Part shown: positions 1-5,625 of the stretch, one piece after another
Numbering within the stretch: position 1 is the stretch's first letter
How the letters are laid out: each line of letters starts with the position of its first letter
Origin: Gammaproteobacteria bacterium
GTDB lineage: Bacteria; Pseudomonadota; Gammaproteobacteria; Pseudomonadales; Halieaceae
Length of the DNA stretch: 5,625 nucleotides
Reading direction: 5' to 3'
Assembly: GCA_002748505.1 (NCBI GenBank)
Contig: PDSN01000027.1
Location: 1 to 5,625 of the forward strand
Translations under genes and position numbers: made by a program
Notes under the pieces: model-generated
What the model was told of the DNA's origin: nothing
Database searches by the model: none
Seen by the model: the letters and a program-made list of their open reading frames with translations, nothing else

Positions 1-4
1 ATTT

Positions 5-859
5 ATGAGTAAAAGCCTGCAAGCGATCGACCAGATGGTACCCGGTGCCAATCTTGGTGCGTACGTACAGGCGGTGTCGGCCGTTCCCATGCTCAGTGCC
101 GAGCGTGAAAAGGAGTTGGCGGAAGATCTCTACTACAACGACAACGTTGATGCCGCACGCCAGTTGGTGATGTCGCATCTGCGTTTTGTCGTGCATATTG
201 CCCGCAGCTACTCCGGTTATGGTTTGGCCGAAGCCGATCTTATTCAGGAAGGCAACGTTGGCTTGATGAAAGCAGTGAAGCGCTTCAATCCAGAAAAGGG
301 TGTGCGTCTGGTGTCGTTTGCGGTGCATTGGATCAAGGCCGAAATGCACGAGTTTATTTTGCGCAACTGGCGCATTGTGAAAGTGGCTACGACCAAAGCG
401 CAGCGCAAGCTGTTTTTTAACCTGCGCAGCTCGAAAAAACGTCTGGCCTGGCTGAACGCCGCTGAAGCCCAGGCGGTGGCCGATGATTTGGGCGTTGATG
501 TGCGTGAAGTGCACAATATGGAAGGGCGCTTAAGCTCCCGGGATATGGCCTACGACCAGCCCGCGGACAGCGATGAGGCCGACGATTGGCAGGCACCGCA
601 GCACTTCCTGGAAGATCATAGCAGCGATCCCGCTGTGCTGGTGGAAGAAACCAACTGGCGCAACGACAGTGAATCGCGCCTGCAGCGCGCCCTGTCCGGT
701 CTGGATGAGCGCAGTCGCGATATTGTCGCCCAGCGCTGGCTGGCGGAGGACAAAGCCACATTACACGAACTGGCGGCGCAGTATGAAGTATCTGCTGAGC
801 GGATTCGCCAGCTTGAGCAAAACGCGATGAAAAAGTTGCGCACCGCAATTGCGGCGTAA
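5..859 (+). CDS. rpoH: RNA polymerase heat-shock sigma factor sigma-32 (RpoH)
   Basis: Alternative sigma-70-family factor that directs RNA polymerase to heat-shock promoters (chaperones and proteases). The 284 residues equal the length of E. coli RpoH as I recall it and align from end to end. Visible parts are region 2 with SHLRFVVHIAR (about residues 57-67), DLIQEGNVGLMKAVKRFNPE, and the -10-recognition stretch around FAVHWIKAEMHEFILRNWRIVKVATTKAQ. The RpoH-specific box QRKLFFNLR is at residues 133-141. Region 4 ends with the helix-turn-helix LHELAAQYEVSAERIRQLEQ followed by NAMKKLR. The ATG at 5 gives the normal N-terminus, with the VPMLSAE motif at the expected distance. Only 4 bases precede it, so its ribosome binding site and promoter are outside the window. 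In the family, activity is controlled by an mRNA thermosensor, DnaK/GroEL and FtsH; none of that can be judged here. In related genomes ftsX usually lies upstream. The gene is intact and followed directly by a terminator. Confidence 0.97.
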   Translation: MSKSLQAIDQMVPGANLGAYVQAVSAVPMLSAEREKELAEDLYYNDNVDAARQLVMSHLRFVVHIARSYSGYGLAEADLIQEGNVGLMKAVKRFNPEKGVRLVSFAVHWIKAEMHEFILRNWRIVKVATTKAQRKLFFNLRSSKKRLAWLNAAEAQAVADDLGVDVREVHNMEGRLSSRDMAYDQPADSDEADDWQAPQHFLEDHSSDPAVLVEETNWRNDSESRLQRALSGLDERSRDIVAQRWLAEDKATLHELAAQYEVSAERIRQLEQNAMKKLRTAIAA

Positions 860-874
860 CAGCTGCGAGCACCA

Positions 875-906
875 AGCCGAGTATCCCGCGGTACTCGGCT
901 TTTTTT
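875..906 (+). terminator. Rho-independent terminator of rpoH
   Basis: A perfect 9-bp inverted repeat (AGCCGAGTA at 875-883, TACTCGGCT at 892-900) encloses a short GC-rich loop. It is followed by an unbroken run of seven T, counting the last stem base (900-906). It starts 15 bases after the rpoH stop codon, so it should end the rpoH transcript and separate it from the DUF423 gene. Confidence 0.93.
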
Positions 907-925
907 ATGTCTGTAAAAAACGATG

Positions 926-934
926 AAGGAGGAG
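926..934 (+). promoter_or_regulatory. Strong Shine-Dalgarno site of the DUF423 gene
   Basis: AAGGAGGAG lies 7 bases before the ATG at 942. It is nearly the full anti-Shine-Dalgarno complement and fixes that start codon. It is much stronger than the sites visible before trmB, rfbD or msbA. Confidence 0.85.
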
Positions 935-941
935 TTTCACT

Positions 942-1322
942 ATGGCAAAGGGCTTTTTGTTATTTGCAAGCGCCAGCGGTGCGCTGTCGGTGATGGCGGG
1001 CGCGTTTGGGGCTCACGTATTGCGAGATCGTCTCGATGAGTACCTGTTTGGCGTCTATCAAACCGCTGTGCAATATCAAGTGTGGCACACCCTGGCTTTG
1101 CTGGCTGTGGGTTTGTGGTGTTTGTTAGGTGGTGCAACGCCTGCGCTGAGGTTTTCCGGGTATGCCTTTATGGCGGGGATTGTGCTGTTTAGCGGCTCCT
1201 TGTACGCGCTGTGTTTTAGCGGTGTGAAAGCATTGGGCATGATTACGCCGGTGGGCGGTTTCATTTTCATCGCCGCCTGGTGCGCGTTGTTCGTGGCGGC
1301 GTGGCGTCTGCACACAAGTTGA
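942..1322 (+). CDS. DUF423 family small inner-membrane protein (YgdD-like)
   Basis: A 126-residue, very hydrophobic protein with about four predicted membrane segments, roughly residues 5-25, 46-64, 70-90 and 98-121. The N-terminal GAFGAHVLRDRL stretch followed by YQTAVQYQVWHTLALL (about residues 39-54) is the typical DUF423 pattern: a glycine/alanine-rich first helix ending in GAFGAH, then a Y-Q-x-x-H segment. The length matches the usual 120-130 residues. The family has no established biochemical function, so none is assigned. The start is fixed by the strong ribosome binding site 7 bases upstream. The gene lies downstream of the rpoH terminator, so it needs its own promoter, which I could not identify with confidence in the 20 bases between the terminator and the ribosome binding site. 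The stop is only 7 bases before trmB, so the two are probably co-transcribed. Confidence 0.88.
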   Translation: MAKGFLLFASASGALSVMAGAFGAHVLRDRLDEYLFGVYQTAVQYQVWHTLALLAVGLWCLLGGATPALRFSGYAFMAGIVLFSGSLYALCFSGVKALGMITPVGGFIFIAAWCALFVAAWRLHTS

Positions 1323-1329
1323 TGTAGCA

Positions 1330-2010
1330 ATGGATGACAACAAACTCCAAAAGCGCGGCATTCGCAGTTTTGTATTGCGCACCGGGCGTATGACCCCTGG
1401 CCAGCAAAGCGCCTATGACACATACTGGCAACGCTTTGGCCTGTCGCTTGAAGACGGCGTCCTGAACCCCGAAGCTGTGTTTGCTCGGCGCGCGCCGCTG
1501 GTGATTGAAATTGGTTTTGGTATGGGGCAGTCCCTGGTGGAAATGGCAAAACAGGCCCCTGAGAATGATTTTATCGGCATTGAAGTGCACAAGCCCGGTG
1601 TCGGCAAGCTCTTGCACAGCGTCAATCTCGAAGGGCTTGAGAATGTGCGGGTGTATTGCCATGACGCAGTGGAGGTGCTGCGCGATTGTGTCACCGACGC
1701 CTCAGTGGACCGTTTTCAGATCTACTTTCCCGACCCGTGGCACAAAAAGCGCCACCATAAACGTCGCCTTATTCAGCCGCCGCTGGTGGCGCTGCTGGTG
1801 CAAAAACTGGTGCCCGGCGGCACCTTACACCTTGCCACGGACTGGGAGCACTACGCCGAGCAAATGCTGGAAGTGCTCAGCGACAATGTGGATTTGATCA
1901 ACACGGCAGGCCCAGGTCAGTTTGCCCCGCGACCGGGCGATAACCCAGTTCGCGCTCCATTTTGCTGGCGTCGATGGCGTAGCGCCAGTCGTGGCCCGCG
2001 CGGTCAGTGA
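1330..2010 (+). CDS. trmB: tRNA (guanine-N7-)-methyltransferase TrmB, C-terminus replaced
   Basis: SAM-dependent cytoplasmic enzyme that makes m7G46 in the variable loop of tRNAs. The N-terminal RSFVLRTGRMTPGQ (residues 12-25) and the SAM-binding loop EIGFGMG (60-66) are both clear. So are the acidic residue of GIEVHKPGVG (83-92), the family signature PDPWHKKRHHKRR (134-146) and LATDWEHYAEQML (168-180). Homology runs to about FAPRPGD (198-204). The family normally continues there with R-P-x-T-K-F-E-x-R-G and a conserved LGHGVWDL tail that contributes to the active site. Here the frame instead reads 22 arginine- and tryptophan-rich residues that are merely the antisense of rfbB. The apparent length of 226 is near normal only by chance. 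The ATG 7 bases after the DUF423 stop has no clear Shine-Dalgarno site, so translational coupling is likely. As written, the enzyme is expected to be inactive or impaired. Identity is certain; the integrity of the 3' end is doubtful. Confidence 0.9.
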   Translation: MDDNKLQKRGIRSFVLRTGRMTPGQQSAYDTYWQRFGLSLEDGVLNPEAVFARRAPLVIEIGFGMGQSLVEMAKQAPENDFIGIEVHKPGVGKLLHSVNLEGLENVRVYCHDAVEVLRDCVTDASVDRFQIYFPDPWHKKRHHKRRLIQPPLVALLVQKLVPGGTLHLATDWEHYAEQMLEVLSDNVDLINTAGPGQFAPRPGDNPVRAPFCWRRWRSASRGPRGQ

Positions 2011-2914
2011 CAAAGCGAATCAGGCTGTCGGCGTTTTCGCCCTTGGCACAGGGGGAATCCGGAAAGCGCTTTGCCAGTGTTGCATCCGCGGCAAAATGTT
2101 GATCGAGGCTTTGACACAATTGCTTGACGATGGCGATATTGGTCCACTCGTTGTTGCCGCCGATATTGTAGGTTTCACCTACCGCGCCGTTTTGCAAAAT
2201 CAAGTCGATACCGCGACAGTGGTCTTCCACATACAGCCAATCGCGCACGTTTTCACCCGTGCCGTAAATCGGCAGTGGCAAACCGCGCAGGATATTGGTC
2301 AGACACAGGGGTATCAGCTTTTCAGGAAAGTGGTAGGGCCCGTAGTTATTGGAGCAATTGCTGGTGCTCACCTGCAAACCGTAGGTGTGGTGATAGGCGC
2401 GAACCAAGTGATCGGATGCCGCTTTACTGGCGGAGTAGGGCGAGTTGGGCTGATATAAATGCTGCTCGGTAAAGGCGGGCTCAGTGCTGTCGAGGGTGCC
2501 GTAGACCTCATCGGTAGAGACGTGATGAAAGCGGTGCGCGAGAGACTGATCTCCATCCAACCATACCGTTTTTGCTGCTTTTAGCAGTGAGTGAGTGCCC
2601 ACTATATTTGTTTCGATAAACGCATCAGGGCCGCTGATAGAGCGATCCACATGGCTTTCTGCGGCAAAATGGACGATGGTGTCGATACGCCGTGTTTTGA
2701 GCAGGTCGATCACCGTGTCTGTGTCGGTGATGTTGGCATGTACAAAATAAAAGCCGTCGCGACCCTCCAGTGGGGTCAGATTGGCACGGTTGCCTGCATA
2801 GGTCAGGGCATCCAGCGCCACGACGGTGTCAGCGGGGTGTTTGGCCATCCAATAGTGTACGAAGTTCGCACCGATAAAACCGGCTGCACCGGTTACCAAT
2901 AAAGCCTTAGGCAT
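1898..2914 (-). CDS. rfbB: dTDP-glucose 4,6-dehydratase (RmlB/RfbB), C-terminally truncated
   Basis: NAD-dependent extended short-chain dehydrogenase that converts dTDP-D-glucose to dTDP-4-keto-6-deoxy-D-glucose, the second step of dTDP-L-rhamnose synthesis. Visible are the Rossmann motif GAAGFIG (residues 9-15), DALTYAGN (35-42), HFAAESHVDRSI (82-93), the catalytic STDE with TDE at 134-136, and YSASK with Tyr160 and Lys164. SNNYGPYHFPEKLIP (188-202) and YNIGGNNEW (249-257) are also present. I place the start at the ATG at 2914 (MPKALLVTG), because AAGGAA at 2922-2927 sits 7 bases upstream. An in-frame ATG at 2935 would add seven unconserved residues. Homology stops at about ELGYRP (322-327). 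The family usually goes on for about 20-35 more residues (a TFE-x-G-L then a W-Y motif). Here 11 foreign residues antisense to trmB follow, then a stop. The catalytic core is complete, but folding may suffer. The gene overlaps rfbD by 8 bp and is the second gene of that operon. Confidence 0.93.
   Translation of the reverse strand: MPKALLVTGAAGFIGANFVHYWMAKHPADTVVALDALTYAGNRANLTPLEGRDGFYFVHANITDTDTVIDLLKTRRIDTIVHFAAESHVDRSISGPDAFIETNIVGTHSLLKAAKTVWLDGDQSLAHRFHHVSTDEVYGTLDSTEPAFTEQHLYQPNSPYSASKAASDHLVRAYHHTYGLQVSTSNCSNNYGPYHFPEKLIPLCLTNILRGLPLPIYGTGENVRDWLYVEDHCRGIDLILQNGAVGETYNIGGNNEWTNIAIVKQLCQSLDQHFAADATLAKRFPDSPCAKGENADSLIRFVTDRAGHDWRYAIDASKMERELGYRPVAGQTDLGLPC
1928..1948. other. Putative tail-to-tail breakpoint between trmB and rfbB
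   Basis: TrmB-like sequence read rightwards is recognisable to about base 1941 (FAPRPGD). RmlB-like sequence read leftwards is recognisable to about base 1934 (ELGYRP). The two limits overlap by a few bases, suggesting a join with little or no microhomology and no inserted element. Beyond these limits each frame is only the antisense of the other gene. No IS ends, inverted repeats or target duplications are visible here. It could be a real deletion or inversion, or a false join in assembly; the sequence alone cannot distinguish them. Confidence 0.75.
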
Positions 2915-3785
2915 CGCCGTGTTCCTTGTAGTCATTAAGCATCGCGCGCAGTTGATCGCGCCAGTGAATGGCGGGCAGGTTGAGTTCGCCCCAGCAGCGG
3001 GACTTGTCTAAAACACTGTAGGCTGGCCGGGCCGCTGGAGTGGGGTAGTCCGCAGTGGTGATAGGGAGTATGCGCGCGACATTATCGACCATGCCCAAGC
3101 GCGATGCTTCATCTGCAATAGCGTGGGCAAAGTCGTACCAGCTGCACACGCCCGCATCGGAATAGTGGTAAATACCAGAGGTGCTTTCCGTAAGCGCAAT
3201 CTCCCACAGCGCCTTGGCAAGGCCATTGGCCCAGGTGGGTGTGCCCACTTGATCGGCGACGATGCCCAGACTTTCGCGACTGGCAATCAGTTTTAGCATG
3301 GTCTTGACAAAGTTCGAGCCAAAGCGGGAATACACCCAGCCGGTGCGCACGATAATACTGCGCCCATTGGCCGCGCGCACAGCTACTTCACCACTTAGCT
3401 TGGTTTTGCCGTAAATTGACAAGGGTTCGGTGAGGTCAGATGTCTTGTAGGGTGTGCTGGAACGACCGGGAAATACGAAATCCGTGGAAACGTGTAAAAA
3501 GCGGGTACCGTTATTGGCGCAGGCGGTGGCCAGATTGGCGGGGCCTTCGATATTGATACTCGATGCTCGCACGGGTTCGTGTTCGGCGCTATCAACCGCC
3601 GTATACGCCGCCGCGTTGATAAGCGCGAAGGGTTGGTGGTGATTGACCAGCTCACCCACGGCGCGGGCGTCGGTAATATCGAACTGGTGGCGGTCGAGAA
3701 ACAGCGCGTCTACAGTGTCTGGACAGGTGGCCTGCAATTCTCGTCCGAGTTGGCCGCCCGCTCCGCTTACAATAATTTTTTTCAT
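2907..3785 (-). CDS. rfbD: dTDP-4-dehydrorhamnose reductase (RmlD/RfbD)
   Basis: Cytoplasmic NAD(P)H-dependent reductase for the last step of dTDP-L-rhamnose synthesis, reducing dTDP-4-dehydro-L-rhamnose. At 292 residues it has the normal family length. The Rossmann motif GAGGQLG is at residues 8-14, followed by NAAAYTAVDSAE (57-68), the STD of HVSTDFVF (98-105), and YGKTK with catalytic Tyr125 and Lys129. Later come VRTGWVYS (136-143) and GTPTW (171-175). I chose the ATG at 3785 (MKKIIVSGAG). A TTG at 3794 is in frame, but it lies only two bases from the sole AAGG-like element, while the ATG has that element 11 bases upstream. The last bases overlap the rfbB start by 8 bp, so the two are translated from one message. 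rmlA and rmlC are not in the window. The gene looks complete. Confidence 0.95.
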   Translation of the reverse strand: MKKIIVSGAGGQLGRELQATCPDTVDALFLDRHQFDITDARAVGELVNHHQPFALINAAAYTAVDSAEHEPVRASSINIEGPANLATACANNGTRFLHVSTDFVFPGRSSTPYKTSDLTEPLSIYGKTKLSGEVAVRAANGRSIIVRTGWVYSRFGSNFVKTMLKLIASRESLGIVADQVGTPTWANGLAKALWEIALTESTSGIYHYSDAGVCSWYDFAHAIADEASRLGMVDNVARILPITTADYPTPAARPAYSVLDKSRCWGELNLPAIHWRDQLRAMLNDYKEHGDA

Positions 3786-3814
3786 GACAAACAAAGCCTT
3801 GCGAGAAAGCGGGT

Positions 3815-3844
3815 ATCTTACTGTTTGGGCGGGGGCTGTGCCAG
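3815..3844 (-). promoter_or_regulatory. Weak candidate promoter for rfbD-rfbB
   Basis: On the - strand, CTGGCA (3839-3844) and TAAGAT (3815-3820) are separated by 18 bases. Each matches the sigma-70 consensus at 4 of 6 positions. The -10 box is about 30 bases before the rfbD ATG. The match is weak and could be chance. Confidence 0.25.
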
Positions 3845-3919
3845 CTCACAAATGCCGATTGCGCAAGAAATGCTGGCTGTGCCACAAAATATTTATAAAT
3901 AGCCGTTTATTCCCGGGCC

Positions 3920-3947
3920 TTGAGTGATTATGCTGCGCTTATATGAA
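3920..3947 (+). promoter_or_regulatory. Weak candidate promoter for msbA
   Basis: TTGAGT (3920-3925) and TATGAA (3942-3947) are separated by 16 bases, each with 4 of 6 consensus sigma-70 matches, just downstream of the A/T-rich patch. The -10 box would be about 17 bases before the msbA start, giving a very short leader. The assignment is speculative. Confidence 0.25.
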
Positions 3948-3964
3948 AATGATCGGTTGATTTC

Positions 3965-5625
3965 ATGTCTGACAATCCGTCTGCCAGCGGTTGGCGCACT
4001 TATTCTCGCCTGCTGGTCTATGTCAAATCCTATTGGCTTGCGTTTGTTTTGAGCATCGTGGGCTTTGTGCTGTATGCGCTCACCCAGTCGGCTTTTGCGG
4101 GGCTGATGCAATACCTGCCCGGTGCGTTCAATACCATGGCCAGCGACAGTGTGCAGCCCCTTAGAGCCTGGGAGCAGTTTTTCAATCTGGGCTCGCCCGA
4201 GGGCATTCGCCTGTTTTTACCGCTGGCGTTGATTGCGATTGTCACCCTGCGCGGTGTGGGTTCTTACCTGGGCGGTTACTACATCACCTTAGTGGCGCGC
4301 AATGTGATTCACCGCCTGCGTCAGGATCTATTTGCCCATATCAACACCCTGCCCGGCGCATTTTTTGACCAACACAATTCCAGCCATATCGTCTCAACGA
4401 TCACCTTCAACGTGGAACAGGTCACATCGGCTGCTTCGAACGCGATTAAAACCATTATTCGCGAGGGGCTGACCGTGGTGGCGTTGCTGTCGTATGTGTT
4501 TTATCTGAACTGGAAGCTGTCGCTGGTGTTTTTGCTGGTCGGCCCGCCGATTGGCTTTATTATCAGTCTGGCGTCCAGGCAGTTTAAAAAATACAGCCAC
4601 CGCATTCAGGACTCAATGGGTGGTATTACCCAGGTCAGCTCCGAGGCGATCAAGGGCTACCCGGTGGTGCGCGTGTTCGGCGGTACCGACTACGAGCAGC
4701 AGCGCTTCGATGCGCAAAGCGAGCAAACTCGCAAGCAAAACATGAAGCTGGCGCGGGTCAACGAGATCGCCACGCCCTTTATTCAGATGTTGACCTTCTC
4801 GGCTATTGCGTTGCTGTTCTGGTTTGGGCTTGACCCCGCGCTCAAAGGCTCAATGGATGCCGGTGCCTTTTTGGCTTATATCACCGCCGCGAGCCTGGTG
4901 GCCAAACCCCTGCGCCAGCTCACCAATGTTAATGCGGGCATTCAGCGCGGTATTGCCGCAGCGGAAAGCATTTTTGCCATTTTGGATCAGGCCTCAGAGC
5001 CTGATAGTGGCAAACGACCTCTGCAGCGCGCCCGCGGTGAGATTGAATACCGTCATTTGAATTTTAGCTACGCGGGTGCCCAGCAAAACGTACTTCGCGA
5101 CATTTGTCTGCATATCAAACCCGGGCAAAGTGTGGCTCTGGTGGGCAAATCGGGCTCGGGTAAAACCACCTTGGCGAGCTTGCTAAGCCGTTTTCAGCAG
5201 AGCCCGCCGGGCAGTTTGCTGATTGACGGTCATCCGATAGAGGACTATAAACTGGCGGATTTGCGCGCCAATATAGCGGTGGTCACCCAGCAAACGGTGC
5301 TGTTTCAGGATAGTATCGCCAACAATATTGCCTATGGTGAGCTGCGCGGTGCTTCAATGGAGGCTATCGAACAGGCCGCGCGCAGCGCCTATGCGATGGA
5401 GTTTATCGAGCGTTTGCCCGATGGATTAAACACCCAGGTTGGTGAAGATGGTGCGGATCTTTCTGGCGGGCAGCGCCAGCGTCTGGCCCTGGCGCGGGCG
5501 TTTTTGAAGCAGGCGCCGATTTTAATTCTGGATGAGGCGACCTCGGCGCTCGATGGCGCATCGGAGCACTACGTGCAACAGGCGCTGCAAACTCTGACTG
5601 AACACTGCACCACACTGCTTATTGC
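3965..5625 (+). CDS. msbA: Lipid A / LPS export ABC transporter MsbA (partial, 3' end off window)
   Basis: Homodimeric inner-membrane ABC exporter that flips lipid A-core from the cytoplasmic to the periplasmic leaflet. The frame stays open for 553 codons from ATG 3965 to the window end. The N-terminal half is the six-helix membrane domain: TM1 about residues 20-45, TM2 about 82-110, then FFDQHNSSHIVSTI, and LTNVNAGIQRGIAAAESIF near the domain end. The nucleotide-binding domain follows. It has Walker A GKSGSGKTT (394-402), Q-loop Gln442, ABC signature LSGGQ (499-503), Walker B ILILDEA with Asp523 and Glu524, and D-loop SALD ending at Asp530. The window stops at LLIA, right before the expected H-loop histidine, so roughly 30-45 residues are missing through the cut only. 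Compared with E. coli MsbA from memory, the TM1-TM2 loop is about 18 residues longer. The start has only a weak ribosome binding site but gives the correct N-terminus. It is divergent from rfbD, fitting an LPS-related locus. A generic MsbA-like exporter is the only alternative. Confidence 0.94.
   Translation, partial: MSDNPSASGWRTYSRLLVYVKSYWLAFVLSIVGFVLYALTQSAFAGLMQYLPGAFNTMASDSVQPLRAWEQFFNLGSPEGIRLFLPLALIAIVTLRGVGSYLGGYYITLVARNVIHRLRQDLFAHINTLPGAFFDQHNSSHIVSTITFNVEQVTSAASNAIKTIIREGLTVVALLSYVFYLNWKLSLVFLLVGPPIGFIISLASRQFKKYSHRIQDSMGGITQVSSEAIKGYPVVRVFGGTDYEQQRFDAQSEQTRKQNMKLARVNEIATPFIQMLTFSAIALLFWFGLDPALKGSMDAGAFLAYITAASLVAKPLRQLTNVNAGIQRGIAAAESIFAILDQASEPDSGKRPLQRARGEIEYRHLNFSYAGAQQNVLRDICLHIKPGQSVALVGKSGSGKTTLASLLSRFQQSPPGSLLIDGHPIEDYKLADLRANIAVVTQQTVLFQDSIANNIAYGELRGASMEAIEQAARSAYAMEFIERLPDGLNTQVGEDGADLSGGQRQRLALARAFLKQAPILILDEATSALDGASEHYVQQALQTLTEHCTTLLI

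Larger units (their letters stand above)
3786..3964. promoter_or_regulatory. Divergent rfbD / msbA intergenic region
   Basis: This 179-bp gap separates two envelope genes transcribed away from each other, so it must hold or adjoin both promoters. It has a distinctly A/T-rich patch around 3884-3901 (AAAATATTTATAAATAG) that stands out from the GC-richer flanks. I see no clear operator palindrome, riboswitch or terminator in it. Candidate promoter elements are listed separately with low confidence. Confidence 0.55.

Noticed and set aside
417..875. 152-codon open frame antisense to rpoH
   Set aside because: It lies wholly opposite an intact, highly conserved rpoH, has low-complexity Pro/Arg/Ala composition and resembles no family I know; it is a GC-driven shadow frame.
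1076..1549. 157-codon - strand frame across the DUF423/trmB boundary
   Set aside because: It is antisense to two recognisable genes, with no domain and no ribosome binding site.
1922..2458. 178-codon + strand open frame opposite rfbB
   Set aside because: The translation is the antisense of conserved RmlB sequence, it has no ribosome binding site, and it begins right at the trmB/rfbB breakpoint.
2915..2935. Upstream ATG start for rfbB
   Set aside because: It would add seven unconserved residues (MTTRNTA) and deepen the overlap with rfbD; the ATG at 2914 has a well-spaced AAGGAA and gives the canonical N-terminus.
3786..3794. TTG start for rfbD
   Set aside because: It adds only three residues and lies too close to the AAGG element; the ATG at 3785 gives the standard MKK-I-I-V N-terminus.
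1..5625. Novel defence system, mobile element, CRISPR array, tRNA or rRNA
   Set aside because: No repeat-spacer pattern, transposase, integrase, terminal inverted repeats, cloverleaf or rRNA-like sequence was seen; all the long coding frames on the coding strands belong to known families.

Overview
The window looks like chromosomal DNA of a gammaproteobacterium. RpoH, TrmB, RmlB, RmlD and MsbA all resemble the gammaproteobacterial versions. A rpoH / DUF423 / trmB neighbourhood suggests a Pseudomonas- or Cellvibrio-like lineage, but this assignment is an inference from gene order and general protein similarity, not from a search.

Layout. Positions 1-906 hold rpoH (heat-shock sigma factor, + strand) and its intrinsic terminator. 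Positions 926-1322 hold a strong ribosome binding site and a small DUF423 membrane protein (+). Positions 1330-2010 hold trmB (tRNA guanine-N7 methyltransferase, +), whose last ~20 codons are not TrmB-like. On the - strand lie rfbB/rmlB (1898-2914) and rfbD/rmlD (2907-3785), two dTDP-rhamnose genes overlapping by 8 bp and transcribed rfbD then rfbB. A ~180 bp divergent intergenic region follows. From 3965 to the window end is msbA (+), the lipid A / LPS flippase, cut by the window edge just before its H-loop.

How the genes fit together. The left part (rpoH, DUF423, trmB) is housekeeping. The right part (rfbB, rfbD, msbA) is cell-envelope: RmlB and RmlD make dTDP-L-rhamnose for LPS or other surface glycans, and MsbA moves lipid A-core across the inner membrane.

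The most notable feature is where the two halves meet, at about 1930-1948. Recognisable TrmB sequence (read rightwards) and recognisable RmlB sequence (read leftwards) both stop at the same place. Each reading frame then runs on through the antisense strand of the other gene to a chance stop codon. Both proteins therefore lack their family C-terminus. This looks like a tail-to-tail breakpoint from a deletion, an inversion or an assembly chimera. I see no phage, IS element, CRISPR array, tRNA, rRNA or novel defence-type system in the window.
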